Source of the DNA: Branchiostoma belcheri
Taxonomy: Eukaryota; Chordata; Leptocardii; Amphioxiformes; Branchiostomatidae
Reading direction: 5' to 3'
NCBI RefSeq assembly: GCF_001625305.1
Contig: NW_017803921.1
Span: 2,105,295 to 2,169,294 of the forward strand
Length of the DNA: 64,000 nucleotides
Shown: positions 44,816 through 55,713 of the stretch, piece after piece
Numbering within the stretch: position 1 is the first letter of the stretch
Layout of the letters: the number at the start of each line of letters is the position of its first letter
Made by a program: the position numbers and the translations under genes
Notes under the pieces: model-generated
The model's input: only the letters and a program-made list of their open reading frames with translations
Databases searched by the model: none
What the model was told of the DNA's origin: nothing

Positions 44816-47800
44816 ATGGCGTTTCTGTCTCACATGTTGTCACTGCTTGTGGCGAACACCAGCGCTCCTGTAGTGTTCGGATTGATATGCGTGACGGTAA
44901 CATCCGTGGCTGCTCTTATCGTGAAGTGGCACCGATCGCCGGCAAACCCGTTCTCGGCAGACCGGGCGAGGTCGCCCGAGCCTTTGGTGACGGACCACGC
45001 GAAGAGAGACAAGGTCCTGAAACAGCGTAAGTAGGCCTGTTGAAATCTATTGTGTAGTCGTGATGATCTATATATGATAGTCTGAGTGTCTGACTGCCAA
45101 TCCTTTTCGGAAAATTGTGATGAATTGTTATTTTTGTGCAATATCGGTCCATATATGTCATTATATTAAACACGAAGATTCGACGCTTTCTACGGAGAGC
45201 ACCGAAGTGGGGTTAATGACACGTTATATTAACTACTGTAGCTAGACCGGCTTTTCGAAAAACAATTAAAACACAAACAGATAGAGTTTTCTTTAATCGA
45301 GATATATTCTAATGTGGATAGTGTGTGGATACGTTAGAGTAAGAAGGTGTCCGAGGAAGCACGTGGATCGTACTAACAATGAGATCGTAGGTAAACAAAC
45401 AAAAGGTAATCAAATTAAAAGGATCCTTTTGTTATTTCTAATTTATACATTTGTGCAGTCAATTAATATGACACTAGAAAGGGTACGCCAAATAACGACG
45501 GAAAGGACCGTTTTCTCGACAGGATACATCTAGCCTGGTAGTTATGATGTGCATGTAAGAAGGAATACAATATAATTGACTAGAATTATTGATTTTGTGT
45601 CAAATTTATTGGACTTTGCTACCGTATTGTTATGACTTGTATATGTGACCCATATCGCACTAGCCTGGTAGCCATACCATCGGGATCTCATATATGTATT
45701 TTTACGGTACTGGAAGTGTTGCTCGGCTAATCTCCAAGCAGATTCGGTGGGGGAAGGGTCGTAGAATTCGGCAAAAAAGAGAGTAGAATTGGCCAGGGGA
45801 GTCAGGCCGCGGGCCAAGGTTGTTTCTTTCCCTCCGAAGAGGCCAATCAAACCCTATGGCGGCCAAATCCCTAGGCCTGGCAAATATTCTCCTATATATA
45901 GCCAGCTTAGTTAGTCTGGTAGAGACTACGCGGCCAATAGATACCTCACCGAATCTGCTTGGAGATTATTGCTAGCGCTCGCCCGCCTAGGCTCATTAGC
46001 GCACGCACGGAAATTTTTACGGTGTTGTTTTTAAGGGTGGCAGCAATCAGAAAGGCCGACTGGAAACAGTATGTTACATATGGATCGTAAGAAACGATGC
46101 TTATTTATAGTCTGGCGCAGTAAAAAACCCCTAAGCCGATCCGTTTCATTAGATTGGTTCCAAGCTAGGAACAGCCAAGGCTTAAATCTGTGAGCTGAAT
46201 AAACTTGAAATTGTACAATCCACGTGTGTACTGTATCGTATGCATACTCCCACGGCATTTATACATGCATTTCTGCTGAATTAATAAGTACCCAGCACAA
46301 GTATGTATTGTGTTACAAACTCACCCGCCTCAATCCCTTGGGAACCTACAATACATGTAGAAATCCCTACTCTCCAAGCAGAGGTGTAGGCTGGCGGCGT
46401 TTTATCCGGCTTTAATTTTTGTACCGGCCCTTTTTTTCCCGCCAGGCTTCGGTGGTTTATTACTACTAACTGCCCTGCCCGTGATAGACATTACTTGTAG
46501 CCACCCAAAAATGTGCTTGGAGATTAAACAATCCCATAACACCGCTGTCTATTCGGAATGATCTTGTTTGTAACGTTACTAACAGTGACGGTAGTATTTG
46601 CTGAGTTTTGTGTATTCGGGAGGCCAATTGGCGGGCTATAGTGAGCCGTAGTGAGTCCACTATTGTGCTGTGTTTGTCTGTGTGGCCTTTTAAACATGGG
46701 AGCGTACGTTAGTAAAAGGGGAGGGTTGTGTACACAATTAAGATCAATTAAGGATGGGAGTAGGGACACATCTTTTTCGAGGGAGCGACCGTATAATTCT
46801 AGGTTATCTGTTCAGATGGTCTGAATTTAGTATCATTTCACGCTCTATTAGGCTGACCGTTTTATTTATTTTATCTATCTTTTTTTTGCGTGTGTCCCGC
46901 TGGTCCTTTTTAACAAAAACAGGAAAACATGTTAGATAACGTTATTTGACGGTGTATGGCCCCTGACCTACTTACAGTATTTCATATCACCTGTGAGGGT
47001 CATGTACTCTACAAGCAGACGCGTTTAGGTTTGGGTTTATTTTTGAAGTTTGATTTTCGTCTGGCTTTCTTTTTGTACTGGTATCTTCTTTTTATTATAC
47101 GGTACAAAAAGAAGGTCGGATAAAACGCCGAAAACACGTCAAAAATACATCTAATCCCAAGCCCAAACCTCTGCTTGGAGAGTGAGGACCGTACTCATGC
47201 ACCAGGCATTTTCGAATTTCCGTGAGGTAACATCTTCTTATCGCGCTGTCCAACGTCAGATTGCTAAAAAATTAAGCGACTCACGCCGGTATTCGCAGCC
47301 CGGTTTTACCGGGATTCCTGCTTTGGTCCGTCCCTATGTAGACCCTCTGTTGTTTCATATGACCTACGAAAGTCGTTGCACTTTCGTTGTGTCAATACAG
47401 TTCTCTATGTGGGCACCGCTCTTTGAAACGTGTAAGTTGTACTTTACGCCCTACTAACAAAAACAACGAAATATTTTGCATCAAACGCCACTCAAAATGA
47501 ATCATGTGTGTGAAAAATGGAGAGACATTCCTTATTTTCGAATTAACAATTATGTGCCACAGCACGTCTGTTTGGAGAATTTTGTTGCTTCTTTTGTATG
47601 ATAACTTTTTTACCAGCTTGTACGCGGATGAGATAGCGATAGCCTCTAAAAGGCTTCGGAAGCGGCTGCTATGAGTACAAAGTGGCCAGATAGACAAACC
47701 GTGCCATGGGAGTTGGTCGCTGAGGAGTACGTTTACCGCCTCCCTCGCGCATGTTATTTGTCTTTATAATTTGGTTTCTACTCACAGTGGCTTCTACTCT

Positions 47801-50800
47801 TTTCAGCCGCTTCCGGAATCTGTTAGAGGCTAGGGATGCCATATTCGGATATTTTCGTGCCAGGTCGGATTTTGGCTTTGGTCTTTATTCGGATATTTTC
47901 GTGCTAGGTCGGAATTCCGTTCGCGGTATACATTCGGATATTTTCGTCCCAGTTCGGATATCGGTCCGGCACAGGTTCGGATATTTCCGGCGGATCTTCG
48001 TACCCATATTAGGCGTTATTCGGGTATAATCGGCGGGAGGATGCATTCCCGAGAAACGGCAGAGAATTTCGGCGGCAGGAAAGTGTATCGGCCAGGTGGG
48101 AAACTTTTCTTTTGTAAAACTTGTGTACAATTTGTATATTTGGCTGTTTCTCCTTCGGATGTGTTAATATAGATATTCTAAGGAACAAGTTGATGTATAG
48201 TTTGCGTGATATTGGGAAAAGTTGCCGCTGTAAATCGCTAAAAATCTAGCGTCCTTTGCAGGCGGTCGCCCTTTTGGGGAGGGGGGGTCGCTTTTTTTGC
48301 AACGTGCACGATTTTCTGATCAAGCGTAGATCAAGGACGCCATATTTTGTGACCCTGTGGTAGAAATAATGGGGAATTTTGTGTGCGTGTGTCACGTGTG
48401 TATGTGAAGTCTGCCATCTCTAATTGCCTTGTTGTTCATGATGTTGCAGGAGTCAGGTTTTAGCTGTTGATTTTGGTATCGAAAGCAAAGGCTCAGCTCA
48501 CAACATCAGCAGAAAAGTGGAAAGGTGTGCTGAGTTGCGACCATGAATACCTACAGGTGTGAGGAGTGCTGCAGGCAGTTCAGTAGGCTGGGTCATCTGA
48601 AGACTCATCTGCGAACTCACACAGGGGAGAAACCGTACAGGTGTGAGGAGTGCAGCAAGCAGTTCAGTCAGAGGAGTACTCTGAAGACTCGCATGTGGAC
48701 TCACACTAGTGAAAAACCCTACAGGTGTGAGGAGTGCAGCAGGCAGTTCAATGAGCTGGGTCATCTGAAGAGACACATACGGACTCACACAGGTGAGAAA
48801 CCGTACCAGTGTGAGGAGTGTGGCAGGCAGTTCAGTCAGCTGGGTCATCTGAAGACTCATATGCGAACTCACACAGGTGAGAAACCGTACAAGTGTGAGG
48901 ACTGCAGCAAGCAGTTCAATGAGCTGGGACATCTGAAGAGACACATACGGACTCATACAGGTGAGAAACCGTACCAGTGTGAGGAGTGTGGCAGGCAGTT
49001 CAGTCATCTGGGTGCACTGAAGAGGCACATGCGAACTCACACAGGAGAGAAACCCTACAGATGTGAGGAATGCAGCAAGCAGTTCAGTCGACTGTTTAGT
49101 CTGAAATTTCACATGCAAACTCACACTGGAGAAACCATACAGGTGTGAGGAGTGCAGTTGGCATTCATCTGTGTGACATGATCTAAAAAGGCACATGCAG
49201 GCCCAGAAGTAAAATAAAATCTCTGAAGATGCCAGATGGAATACAGCAACCTCTTCCATGTGGACACTTAGAAGTTAGATATGCTAAGGGAAAAAAAACT
49301 AAATACCATGTTAAAAAGCCTAAGAATCTCCACCTTAGATAAAAGCATAGAACCTGATATCTTTGAGGCTCAATGAGAGGTAGAGTGTAAAAGGAGTGCA
49401 GCAAGCTGCTTGGGTCAGTTATAGAGGGACAAAGACTTGTAAAACTCTGAAGTGAGTTCCATCCTCTTCATTTAATGTTTCCCTTGATGTGAGGAGTGCA
49501 ACAGGTAGTAAGGCCACTGGATGGAGAAAAGGGCTTGTATGGACTCAGAGCCACCGACCTTTGTTTGTTTTTGTTGTCGCAACTTTTTCTTAATATTGTC
49601 AGGTCTCTGAGCCCATTCTGCATTTTCCTATGTATCAATAGTTCTAGTTTTGTTTCTTGGTATTAGTCTATAGTAATAGTGATCTGATGTTATAGTTAGT
49701 TATCAACACTTACTGTGTGTTAGGTTTGTTTAGAAACACATGTACATTATCAGGAAGTTCATTCCATTTTTCTAGTTGGTTGTCACAACTTTGTGCTTGT
49801 TCTCTAGCCAAGGATTAGTAATTATACAAGCAGGCAAAATAGGATTGTAATCAAAAAGTTTGTTTTCTAACCACTTACCAACTACCAGGCAGTGTTAACT
49901 TATTGTTATCTAATATATAGTTTTACAGAGATATTTTGCCAGTTACATTTGTACTAGTGTATGTATCTTCAATCCATTTGATTACGATATTCTTCCCTTA
50001 GTTCTATATATGAAATACTTAGGCTTGTAATAGTTGTGCATGTAGAATGAGTCGAGTTACAGTGCAGCTACAGACAGGCTTTGCAGTGTTGGAATATCTT
50101 GTAGTTGAAGTTGTACATGTATCTACATATGGTTGTCATTTACAGTTCAAATAAAGTTACATGGGTGATATACATTTGGCACCATTGTTTGTTGAAGAAA
50201 CACATAGATATTGTTACAATTGTACAGTAATTTGTTCCTTGGTAAAATCATAGTTGCGGAAGTTGAGTACTAAGTACTAAATCTAGGAAGTGAAACTTCT
50301 ATTGAATATACTTTGTTAAATTGGGATGTTTTGTTGGTGGTATGATCCGCCATTCCTATTTTTTTTTCTCTCACAATACAGAAATACACAACACAGTGCC
50401 ACACAAACAGGGTAGCCTGGTTACCAAACCTATTATAGCTCCCGAGTCCTACATCCTCCCTATTTGCGGAGAGGATGTAGGACTCGGGAGCTATAATAGG
50501 TTTGGTAACCAGGCTACAAACAGGGGGGCCTGCATGCTCTTTTCGTAAGGCGTAATCAGGCCTTTTTAGTCCATAACAGGCAGCCTCTCCAAAAATCAAT
50601 GTAATTCGTAACAGTACATTAGCCGCAAAGTGTAAAGTCGTAATCAGCTCTGAAACTTTAACGTAATTCGTAATCAGCAGCGAAAATTTGTTATAATTCA
50701 TAATCACTATGGGGGTGGGGGACGGCGCTGAAAGGCGATATAAGGAATGGGCTCTGCCTTCCAGTACCATGCCCTAGACACAGTGGATTAACAAGCCACT

Positions 50801-53800
50801 GCCCCTATGGCCTGTAAAGGCAATGAGACGTTAAGCCACCATCAATACTTACAAGTTTTACAGACATAAAGTTCAAGCATCACTGTAGGTTTGACAAGTA
50901 TGTAGGAGTCACTCCTGGAACTCATAATTTGCACTTAATGCTCTTGATCCTACTACAGGCTTAACGACAAAGAAAGTTCCGGCTGACTTGGACGCTATCG
51001 TGGTGGGCAGCGGGATTGGAGGGCTGTGTACCGCCGCGCTCCTGGCCAAGACGGGAAAGAAAGTCCTTGTTCTTGAACAGCACGATCAGGCCGGGGGCTG
51101 CTGTCATACTTATGTGGACAAGGGCTTTGAGTTCGACGTTGGTGAGTGTTTTGAAAGTTCATCTGCCTGTAGAAGTCCTTATGCAGTAAGTTTGCACTGT
51201 ATTTTTTAACACAACGGATTGGACATACCCAATTTTTGACAGTACAACTCCGGTCTGTGGTTACAGCATTCACCTCACCCATGTCCTGTCAATGTACTGT
51301 ACGCATATACACTCACACAGTCACATACACACACATGCATACGCACATACATAGACACACGCACACACACACATACATACATACATGCACACACATAGCC
51401 TCACACATGCACACACACTAAAGACACACAGAGATCATACTTGAGAGACTAACTGTGCCACGTGTTTGTACCAGGTATCCACTACACGGGGAAGCAGAAC
51501 AGTGTTCGGACATGGCCGCAGGTCCTGCAGGGCGGGACGGTGAACCAGGCACTGATACAGCAGATCACCGAGGGTCAGCTGCAGTGGGCCGAGCTGGACA
51601 AGAGCTTCGACATCATCACCATCCAACATGACCAGGACAAGGTAAGGAAGATTAGATCATATTTATAACAATGATGGTTTTTTTTATGTACATGTACCCC
51701 AGTACTTGTAGAAAAGCGTTATGGTAACATACTTCCATGTAAAACTCCACTTATGTCTCAATTTGCCCTTGTCAGCAGGGCTTAGCCTCACCAGGCTTCA
51801 GGAAGTGGCTGGAAAGAGTAGAAATTGACTAAGTAGACAGATGATTATGCTAGGGGAGTTGGTCCGTGCCAAGAGAACAGTTTGCCACACCCAGGAGCGG
51901 ACTAACTCCCCTGGCATATCATTTGTCTATTTGGCCAATTGCTCATGTTTTTTTACCTTTCCCTAATCCAGAGAATAGAGGTGCCAATCAAGTCCAGCAG
52001 GTCAGAGCATCACAAAACCCTGCTGGAACACTTCCCTACAGAAGGAAAGGCTATCGATGAGTTCTTCAGACTATGTGACGTAAGTCTCTGTTAACCTTTA
52101 CACAAGGAAAACGATCTTCACTCTTTTTGAATAGTATCCTTCTTTTCCTACATACAAATCATTATTACCTGATACACCTTTACATCCTATCCTTAAGCCA
52201 AAAGCTAGTTAATCTCAGCCTAGTCAAGTGAGGAAATAGGGGCCTGCTACTACTAGTGCTAGAGATTCGAACCCAGAACCTTCAGTCAACAACCCAACCC
52301 TCTTCCTCTCAGGTTTACACAGGAACCCTGAGTGGCTTCATCCTGATGAAGACCCTTCCACTGTGGCTCGTTAAGCTGTTCATCAGGACAGGGCTCGTCA
52401 GCAGACTAACGAGTTTCTTCCACTACATGTCGCGGAGCACCAGGGAAGTCATGGACAGTTTCACCGACAACCAAGACCTGAAGGCAGTCTTGTCTTACAA
52501 CTATGGAGACTTCGGTAGGGGCTTCCAGACTTTTTTTTGCCTTTATACACAGGGATTTTGTTTTTAGTGTGTCTGATTATTTTTTCAAAATCTATTCAGT
52601 TGCTTGGGTAACTATTTCCTCATTACCTCATTGTCTAACCTGCATTCACCTTCATCACTTTATCCCCACAGGCTCCCCGCCGAAGGTGTCAGGTTTCCTG
52701 ATGCAGGGCATGACGGCGCAGCACTTCCACGAGGGCGCGTTCTACCCGCGGGGCGGGGCCAGCGAGATCGCCTTCCACATCATACCTGTCATCGAGAGGG
52801 CGGGGGGAGCCGTGCTTGTGGCAGCACCTGTCAATCAAATCCTGATTGACAGCGATGGGAAGGCATTCGGTGAGTGCAACAGTTACTGCATGATACCTTT
52901 GTGTAAAATCTGTACAAATCTTATGAAAAACACACAAAGCACAAAGAAAACAAATTTCATCAAATGGGCAGGGGAGCTTGTCACTGCACCTGTCAGTCAA
53001 ATCTTGATTGACAGCAAAGCAAGGGCAGTCACTGAGTACAGCTGTATGATAGAGTAAATACAGGGATACCTTAGCATTCCCATACCTCATCAAGAGGGCA
53101 GGGGAAGGTGCTTGTAGCAGCACCCGTCAATTAAATTTTGATTGACAGCAAAGGAAAGGCATTTTTTTTGCAAAAGATTTTTGTAAACAGTCGTCAATCA
53201 TGTTAGTAAGAATTAGACAAAGGCTGATTTGTTCCAATAAATCCATACGTGACCTTCCAGGTGTTCGGGTGCACAAAAGCAGCGGAGATGTCGACATTCA
53301 CGCGCCGGTCGTCGTGTCAGCAGCGGGAGTCTGTAACACGTACCAGAAGCTGGTCCCACAACCAGTGGTCAGAAAACATGGTAAGACATGTTCACACGGA
53401 TTAAGAGATGAAGCAATGTTATCATATCTAATTTATTCATTGTTGTGAATTTTTTGCTGATTCTGTCTATGCAGTTTCCCTCTAGCACTGTGCCTATCAT
53501 GTCAAAATAACTATGGACACACAAACAAACAAACACACGAAACAGACACTGAAAACAAATTCTCTATCAAATATTCAAGACAGGTTGTGTCATTTGATAG
53601 GTTTTGTTTTGTCATTATTTAATTCTTTTTTTCTCTTTATTATTGTCACCACCCTGTTTTTGTTGCTGCAGGACTAGATGAGATGTTCCAGCAGGTGAGA
53701 CCAGGACTGGGCGCGCTCAGTGTGTTTGTGGGACTGACTGGAACCTCACAGGAGCTGGGCCTCAAGGCTCACAATGCCTGGATGTTCCCAGGTACACAAA

Positions 53801-55713
53801 TATTTTATTATTAAGATTTATATCATAGTTTATAGGGGTCAATTTTTGCCATCCTAGAAGTCAAGGAAACCAGAGTTATCAACCAGTTTTCCTAGAACTT
53901 TAATATTCATAGTGTGAAATTTGCTGCCACCAAGTATAGTATGGGTGTGATTACTAGATAGCTTTAAACAATGTTTGCAGCTAGATGTGCAAAGGCTAGG
54001 TGTAACAGGTTGTTTGGTGTAATGTAACCAGCTGCCGCTGCGCTGTGTGCCTGTGAAGCTGCTGTGTTTCGCCAAAGGGCATTATACTGCCAATACAGAT
54101 GGCGACTGGTGGCCTGATTGTTGTATTTTACTGACCACAGGTAATGACCATGACCAGTTGATTGAGGACTACTCCAGACTGACTCTGCAGGAGGCTTGTG
54201 AGGAGGAAACCAAGACTCCGGTTCTGTTTGTCTCCTTCCCTTCTGCCAAGGACCCCACCTGGAACACACGCTACCCTGGTAGGCAGAGAACAAAATCATG
54301 GTCATATCATTGTCCGAATCCTAGTCCACTTAGACTCGTACAACCACAGCACTTTCTGGAGACACTACCAATATGTAAATCTTGTTCTGAGGTACCCTGG
54401 TAGCTTTTTTAACATGATAAGTAGGTTATAGGTGTTATGTATTCTTGTTCTTTCTCTGTATGGGTATATATATGGACCAGGTGTTTGAATTAAATGAAGA
54501 AACAATACTTTCTGCGACCACACACCCCCCATCTTTCCTTTCCACCCTGAATCACAACTTCGTCTTTTTTTACAATGGACAAGAAGCTGGGCAGTGGTCC
54601 TGCCAAGGTGATTATTTTCTGCTTGTACTGAAAGATGTTTTTATCTTCCTTCCCCAGGAAAGTCCACCTGTATCATTATCTCCTTCACTCCTTACGAGTG
54701 GTTTGCGGAGTGGCAGGAAGGAAGAGTGAAGCACAGGGGTGAGGAATACGAGAGCCTGAAGACTAGACTGGCCCAGAAGATGTGGAGACAGGTCTGTCAA
54801 CAGTACCCTCAGCTGCAGGGCAAGGTGAGCAGGCCGTGGGGACATCTAGTGGTGGTTGGTGGTACTGCAGTTTTCAGTCACTGCAGTGGACTGCAGTTTT
54901 CTGTCACAAAAAAGTCTTTTTATCAAGTTCATTTTATTACTCGGACTATATGTAGCACATAAGCAGAATGTATTGCACCTGCGCGAAACCAGTAAGGTAT
55001 TATGCATAGCACTAAGGTGGACCATCTCATATAAGGTCATATTTGCATATATAAGGTTAACATCCCATCTGTAGTTTCCAAATGATGTGTTGAAAAACAT
55101 ATCATCTGCAGCAGGCAAAATTCTGATGCAACATTGACCAAACATCCAACAAAAACCGTGAAAAGTCAGGGTTTTGCGCAGGCGCAGTACATTCTGCCGA
55201 CGTGCTACCATATTTGAATTGACAAAGAATTTTTCCCCACAGGATGAGTACATGGATGTCGGCACGCCTCTGTCCAACAACTACTACCTGGGCTCCACAC
55301 GTGGGGAGATTTACGGACTCGATCACAACCGGGAGCGCTTCTCCCAGGACCTGCTGGTGAACCTCCGACCTGATACTGCCATACCCGGGCTATACCTGAC
55401 AGGTGAAGCTATCTTATTCTTATATTAATAACGGGAGTACCTTTACCTTTTTACCTTCCCAGTGTGAGTGGTTCACCTCACAGTCCTGTCTCAGGGTTAG
55501 CATGTTGAAAAGGTGATAGCCACCTGTTGTATGTGGTAACATTGTATACGGACATGTGCCTCTCCAGGACAGGACATAGTGACGGCTGGGTTCGCAGGTG
55601 CACTGGTGTCGGGCCTGCTGACGGCAGGTGCTGTGCTGAACAGGCAGCTGATACTGGACCTCATCATTCTGGAGGCTAAAGCCATGTTCAACATGAGGAA
55701 CAAGAAGCTGTAG
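44816..55713 (+). CDS. RETSAT: All-trans-retinol 13,14-reductase, copy 2 (RETSAT-2), 12 exons
   Basis: Exons: 44816-45026, 50959-51141, 51475-51641, 51972-52079, 52313-52514, 52672-52869, 53261-53380, 53672-53791, 54141-54278, 54658-54824, 55243-55402, 55568-55713. They join in frame to 639 residues. It has the same reaction and fold as copy 1: a hydrophobic anchor (about residues 12-36), then GSGIGG and [19 protein letters not shown] for FAD. Further blocks are [38 protein letters not shown] and [13 protein letters not shown]. Eight of twelve exons have exactly the same length as in copy 1 (183, 108, 198, 120, 120, 167, 160 among them) and every intron phase agrees. Exon 3 is 33 nt longer, adding about 11 residues after IHYTG. 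The 5.9-kb first intron houses a complete zinc-finger gene on the same strand. The ATG at 44816 is the first in frame that leads the membrane anchor; no signal suggests an earlier start. Confidence 0.97.
45729..45967. mobile_element. MITE family 3 (TCTCCAAGCAGA ends) with family 2 nested inside
   Basis: 21-bp perfect inverted ends at 45729-45749 and 45947-45967 share the core TCTCCAAGCAGATTCGGTG. The interior carries the family-2 words 'ttggccaggggagtcaggccgc' and 'gtctggtagagacta', which suggests one element inserted into the other. Confidence 0.7.
46369..47183. mobile_element. MITE family 3, longer copy (815 bp)
   Basis: 17-bp inverted ends ACTCTCCAAGCAGAGGT lie at 46369-46385 and 47167-47183. 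Subterminal GGCGTTTTATCCG is inverted at 47117-47129. No transposase frame was seen. It lies in RETSAT-2 intron 1. Confidence 0.7.
47639..47833. mobile_element. Foldback MITE family 2
   Basis: 'agcctctaaaaggcttcggaagcggctg' on the left inverts to 'cagccgcttccggaatctgttagaggct' on the right. The inner 'gtgccatgggagttggtcgc' is also present. Confidence 0.75.
47840..48030 (+). repeat. Short tandem repeats of TTCGGATATTTTCGT
   Basis: TTCGGATATTTTCGT or close variants recur about every 45-50 bp (near 47844, 47889 and 47934, then degraded) with 'cca/ctaggtcgga' between. Confidence 0.7.
48543..49148 (+). CDS. C2H2 zinc-finger protein, seven fingers, nested in RETSAT-2 intron 1
   Basis: An uninterrupted 201-residue frame consists almost only of Kruppel-type fingers joined by HTGEKPY linkers, so it is a predicted sequence-specific DNA-binding protein. 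Finger 2 has Arg where the third zinc ligand (first His) should be (LKTRMWTH), so that finger is probably unfolded. Fingers 3 and 5 have the same recognition helix (ELGHLKR), and fingers 4 and 6 are also close, which suggests duplication of a two-finger unit. There is no KRAB, BTB or SCAN domain. The start ATG at 48543 lies two codons before finger 1. A splice acceptor near 48512 could bring an upstream leader exon. An eighth finger is lost to a 2-nt deletion in the TGEKP linker, and its remains continue past the stop. The specific orthologue cannot be named. Confidence 0.8.
   Translation: MNTYRCEECCRQFSRLGHLKTHLRTHTGEKPYRCEECSKQFSQRSTLKTRMWTHTSEKPYRCEECSRQFNELGHLKRHIRTHTGEKPYQCEECGRQFSQLGHLKTHMRTHTGEKPYKCEDCSKQFNELGHLKRHIRTHTGEKPYQCEECGRQFSHLGALKRHMRTHTGEKPYRCEECSKQFSRLFSLKFHMQTHTGETIQV
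49149..50155 (+). terminator. 3' UTR of the zinc-finger gene with poly(A) signal
   Basis: Contains decayed finger words ('tgtgaggagtgcag' at 49143, 'aggagtgcagcaagc' near 49392, 'tgtgaggagtgcaacagg' near 49489). AATAAA lies at 50150-50155. Confidence 0.6.
50412..50517. repeat. Perfect 47-bp inverted repeat with 12-nt loop
   Basis: The left arm 50412-50458 begins GTAGCCTGGTTACCAAACC, and the right arm 50471-50517 is its exact complement. The perfect match implies a recent origin or a selected hairpin. The arm start TAGCCTGG resembles other foldback elements in this window (45533, 45662). Confidence 0.9.
50530..50700. repeat. Dispersed repeat with 'cgtaatcag' units
   Basis: 'gtaattcgtaatcag' and relatives recur four times. 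The block is related in inverse orientation to 30340-30455. Confidence 0.55.
50739..50850. repeat. SINE-like repeat
   Basis: 'gggctctgccttccagtacc', 'cagtggattaacaagccactgcccc' and 'aatgagac' match the 39840-39940 element. Confidence 0.45.
51295..51420. repeat. (CA)-rich / ACACACAT low-complexity tract
   Basis: Degenerate CACA/CATA repeats in RETSAT-2 intron 2. Confidence 0.8.
51783..51955. mobile_element. Foldback MITE family 2 abutting RETSAT-2 exon 4 acceptor
   Basis: 'agcctcaccaggcttcaggaagtggctggaaagag' on the left, inner 'ggggagttggtccg', and 'ctggcatatcatttgtctatttggccaatt' on the right. The right arm merges with the pyrimidine tract of the acceptor at 51971. Confidence 0.65.
52970..53165 (+). 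repeat. Two decayed copies of RETSAT-2 exon 6 3' end
   Basis: 52970-53050 and 53086-53165 repeat the exon segment 'gcaggggagctt/gtgcttgt..cagcacctgtcaatcaaatc.tgattgacagc' found at 52797-52860. Both are in the following intron and no longer code. Confidence 0.85.
54963..55197. mobile_element. Foldback element in RETSAT-2 intron 10
   Basis: GCAGAATGTATTGCACCTGC at 54963 is inverted (with four changes) at 55170-55197 as 'gcgcaggcgcagtacattctgc'. About 235 bp, with no coding content. Confidence 0.6.

Noticed and set aside
48498-49259. 253-residue minus-strand ORF over the zinc-finger gene
   Set aside because: A periodic antisense reading of the repeated finger modules; the plus strand has perfect C2H2 spacing.
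50270-50770. 166-residue minus-strand ORF
   Set aside because: It reads through the perfect hairpin and repeated 'cgtaatcag' units; no domain or coding signature.
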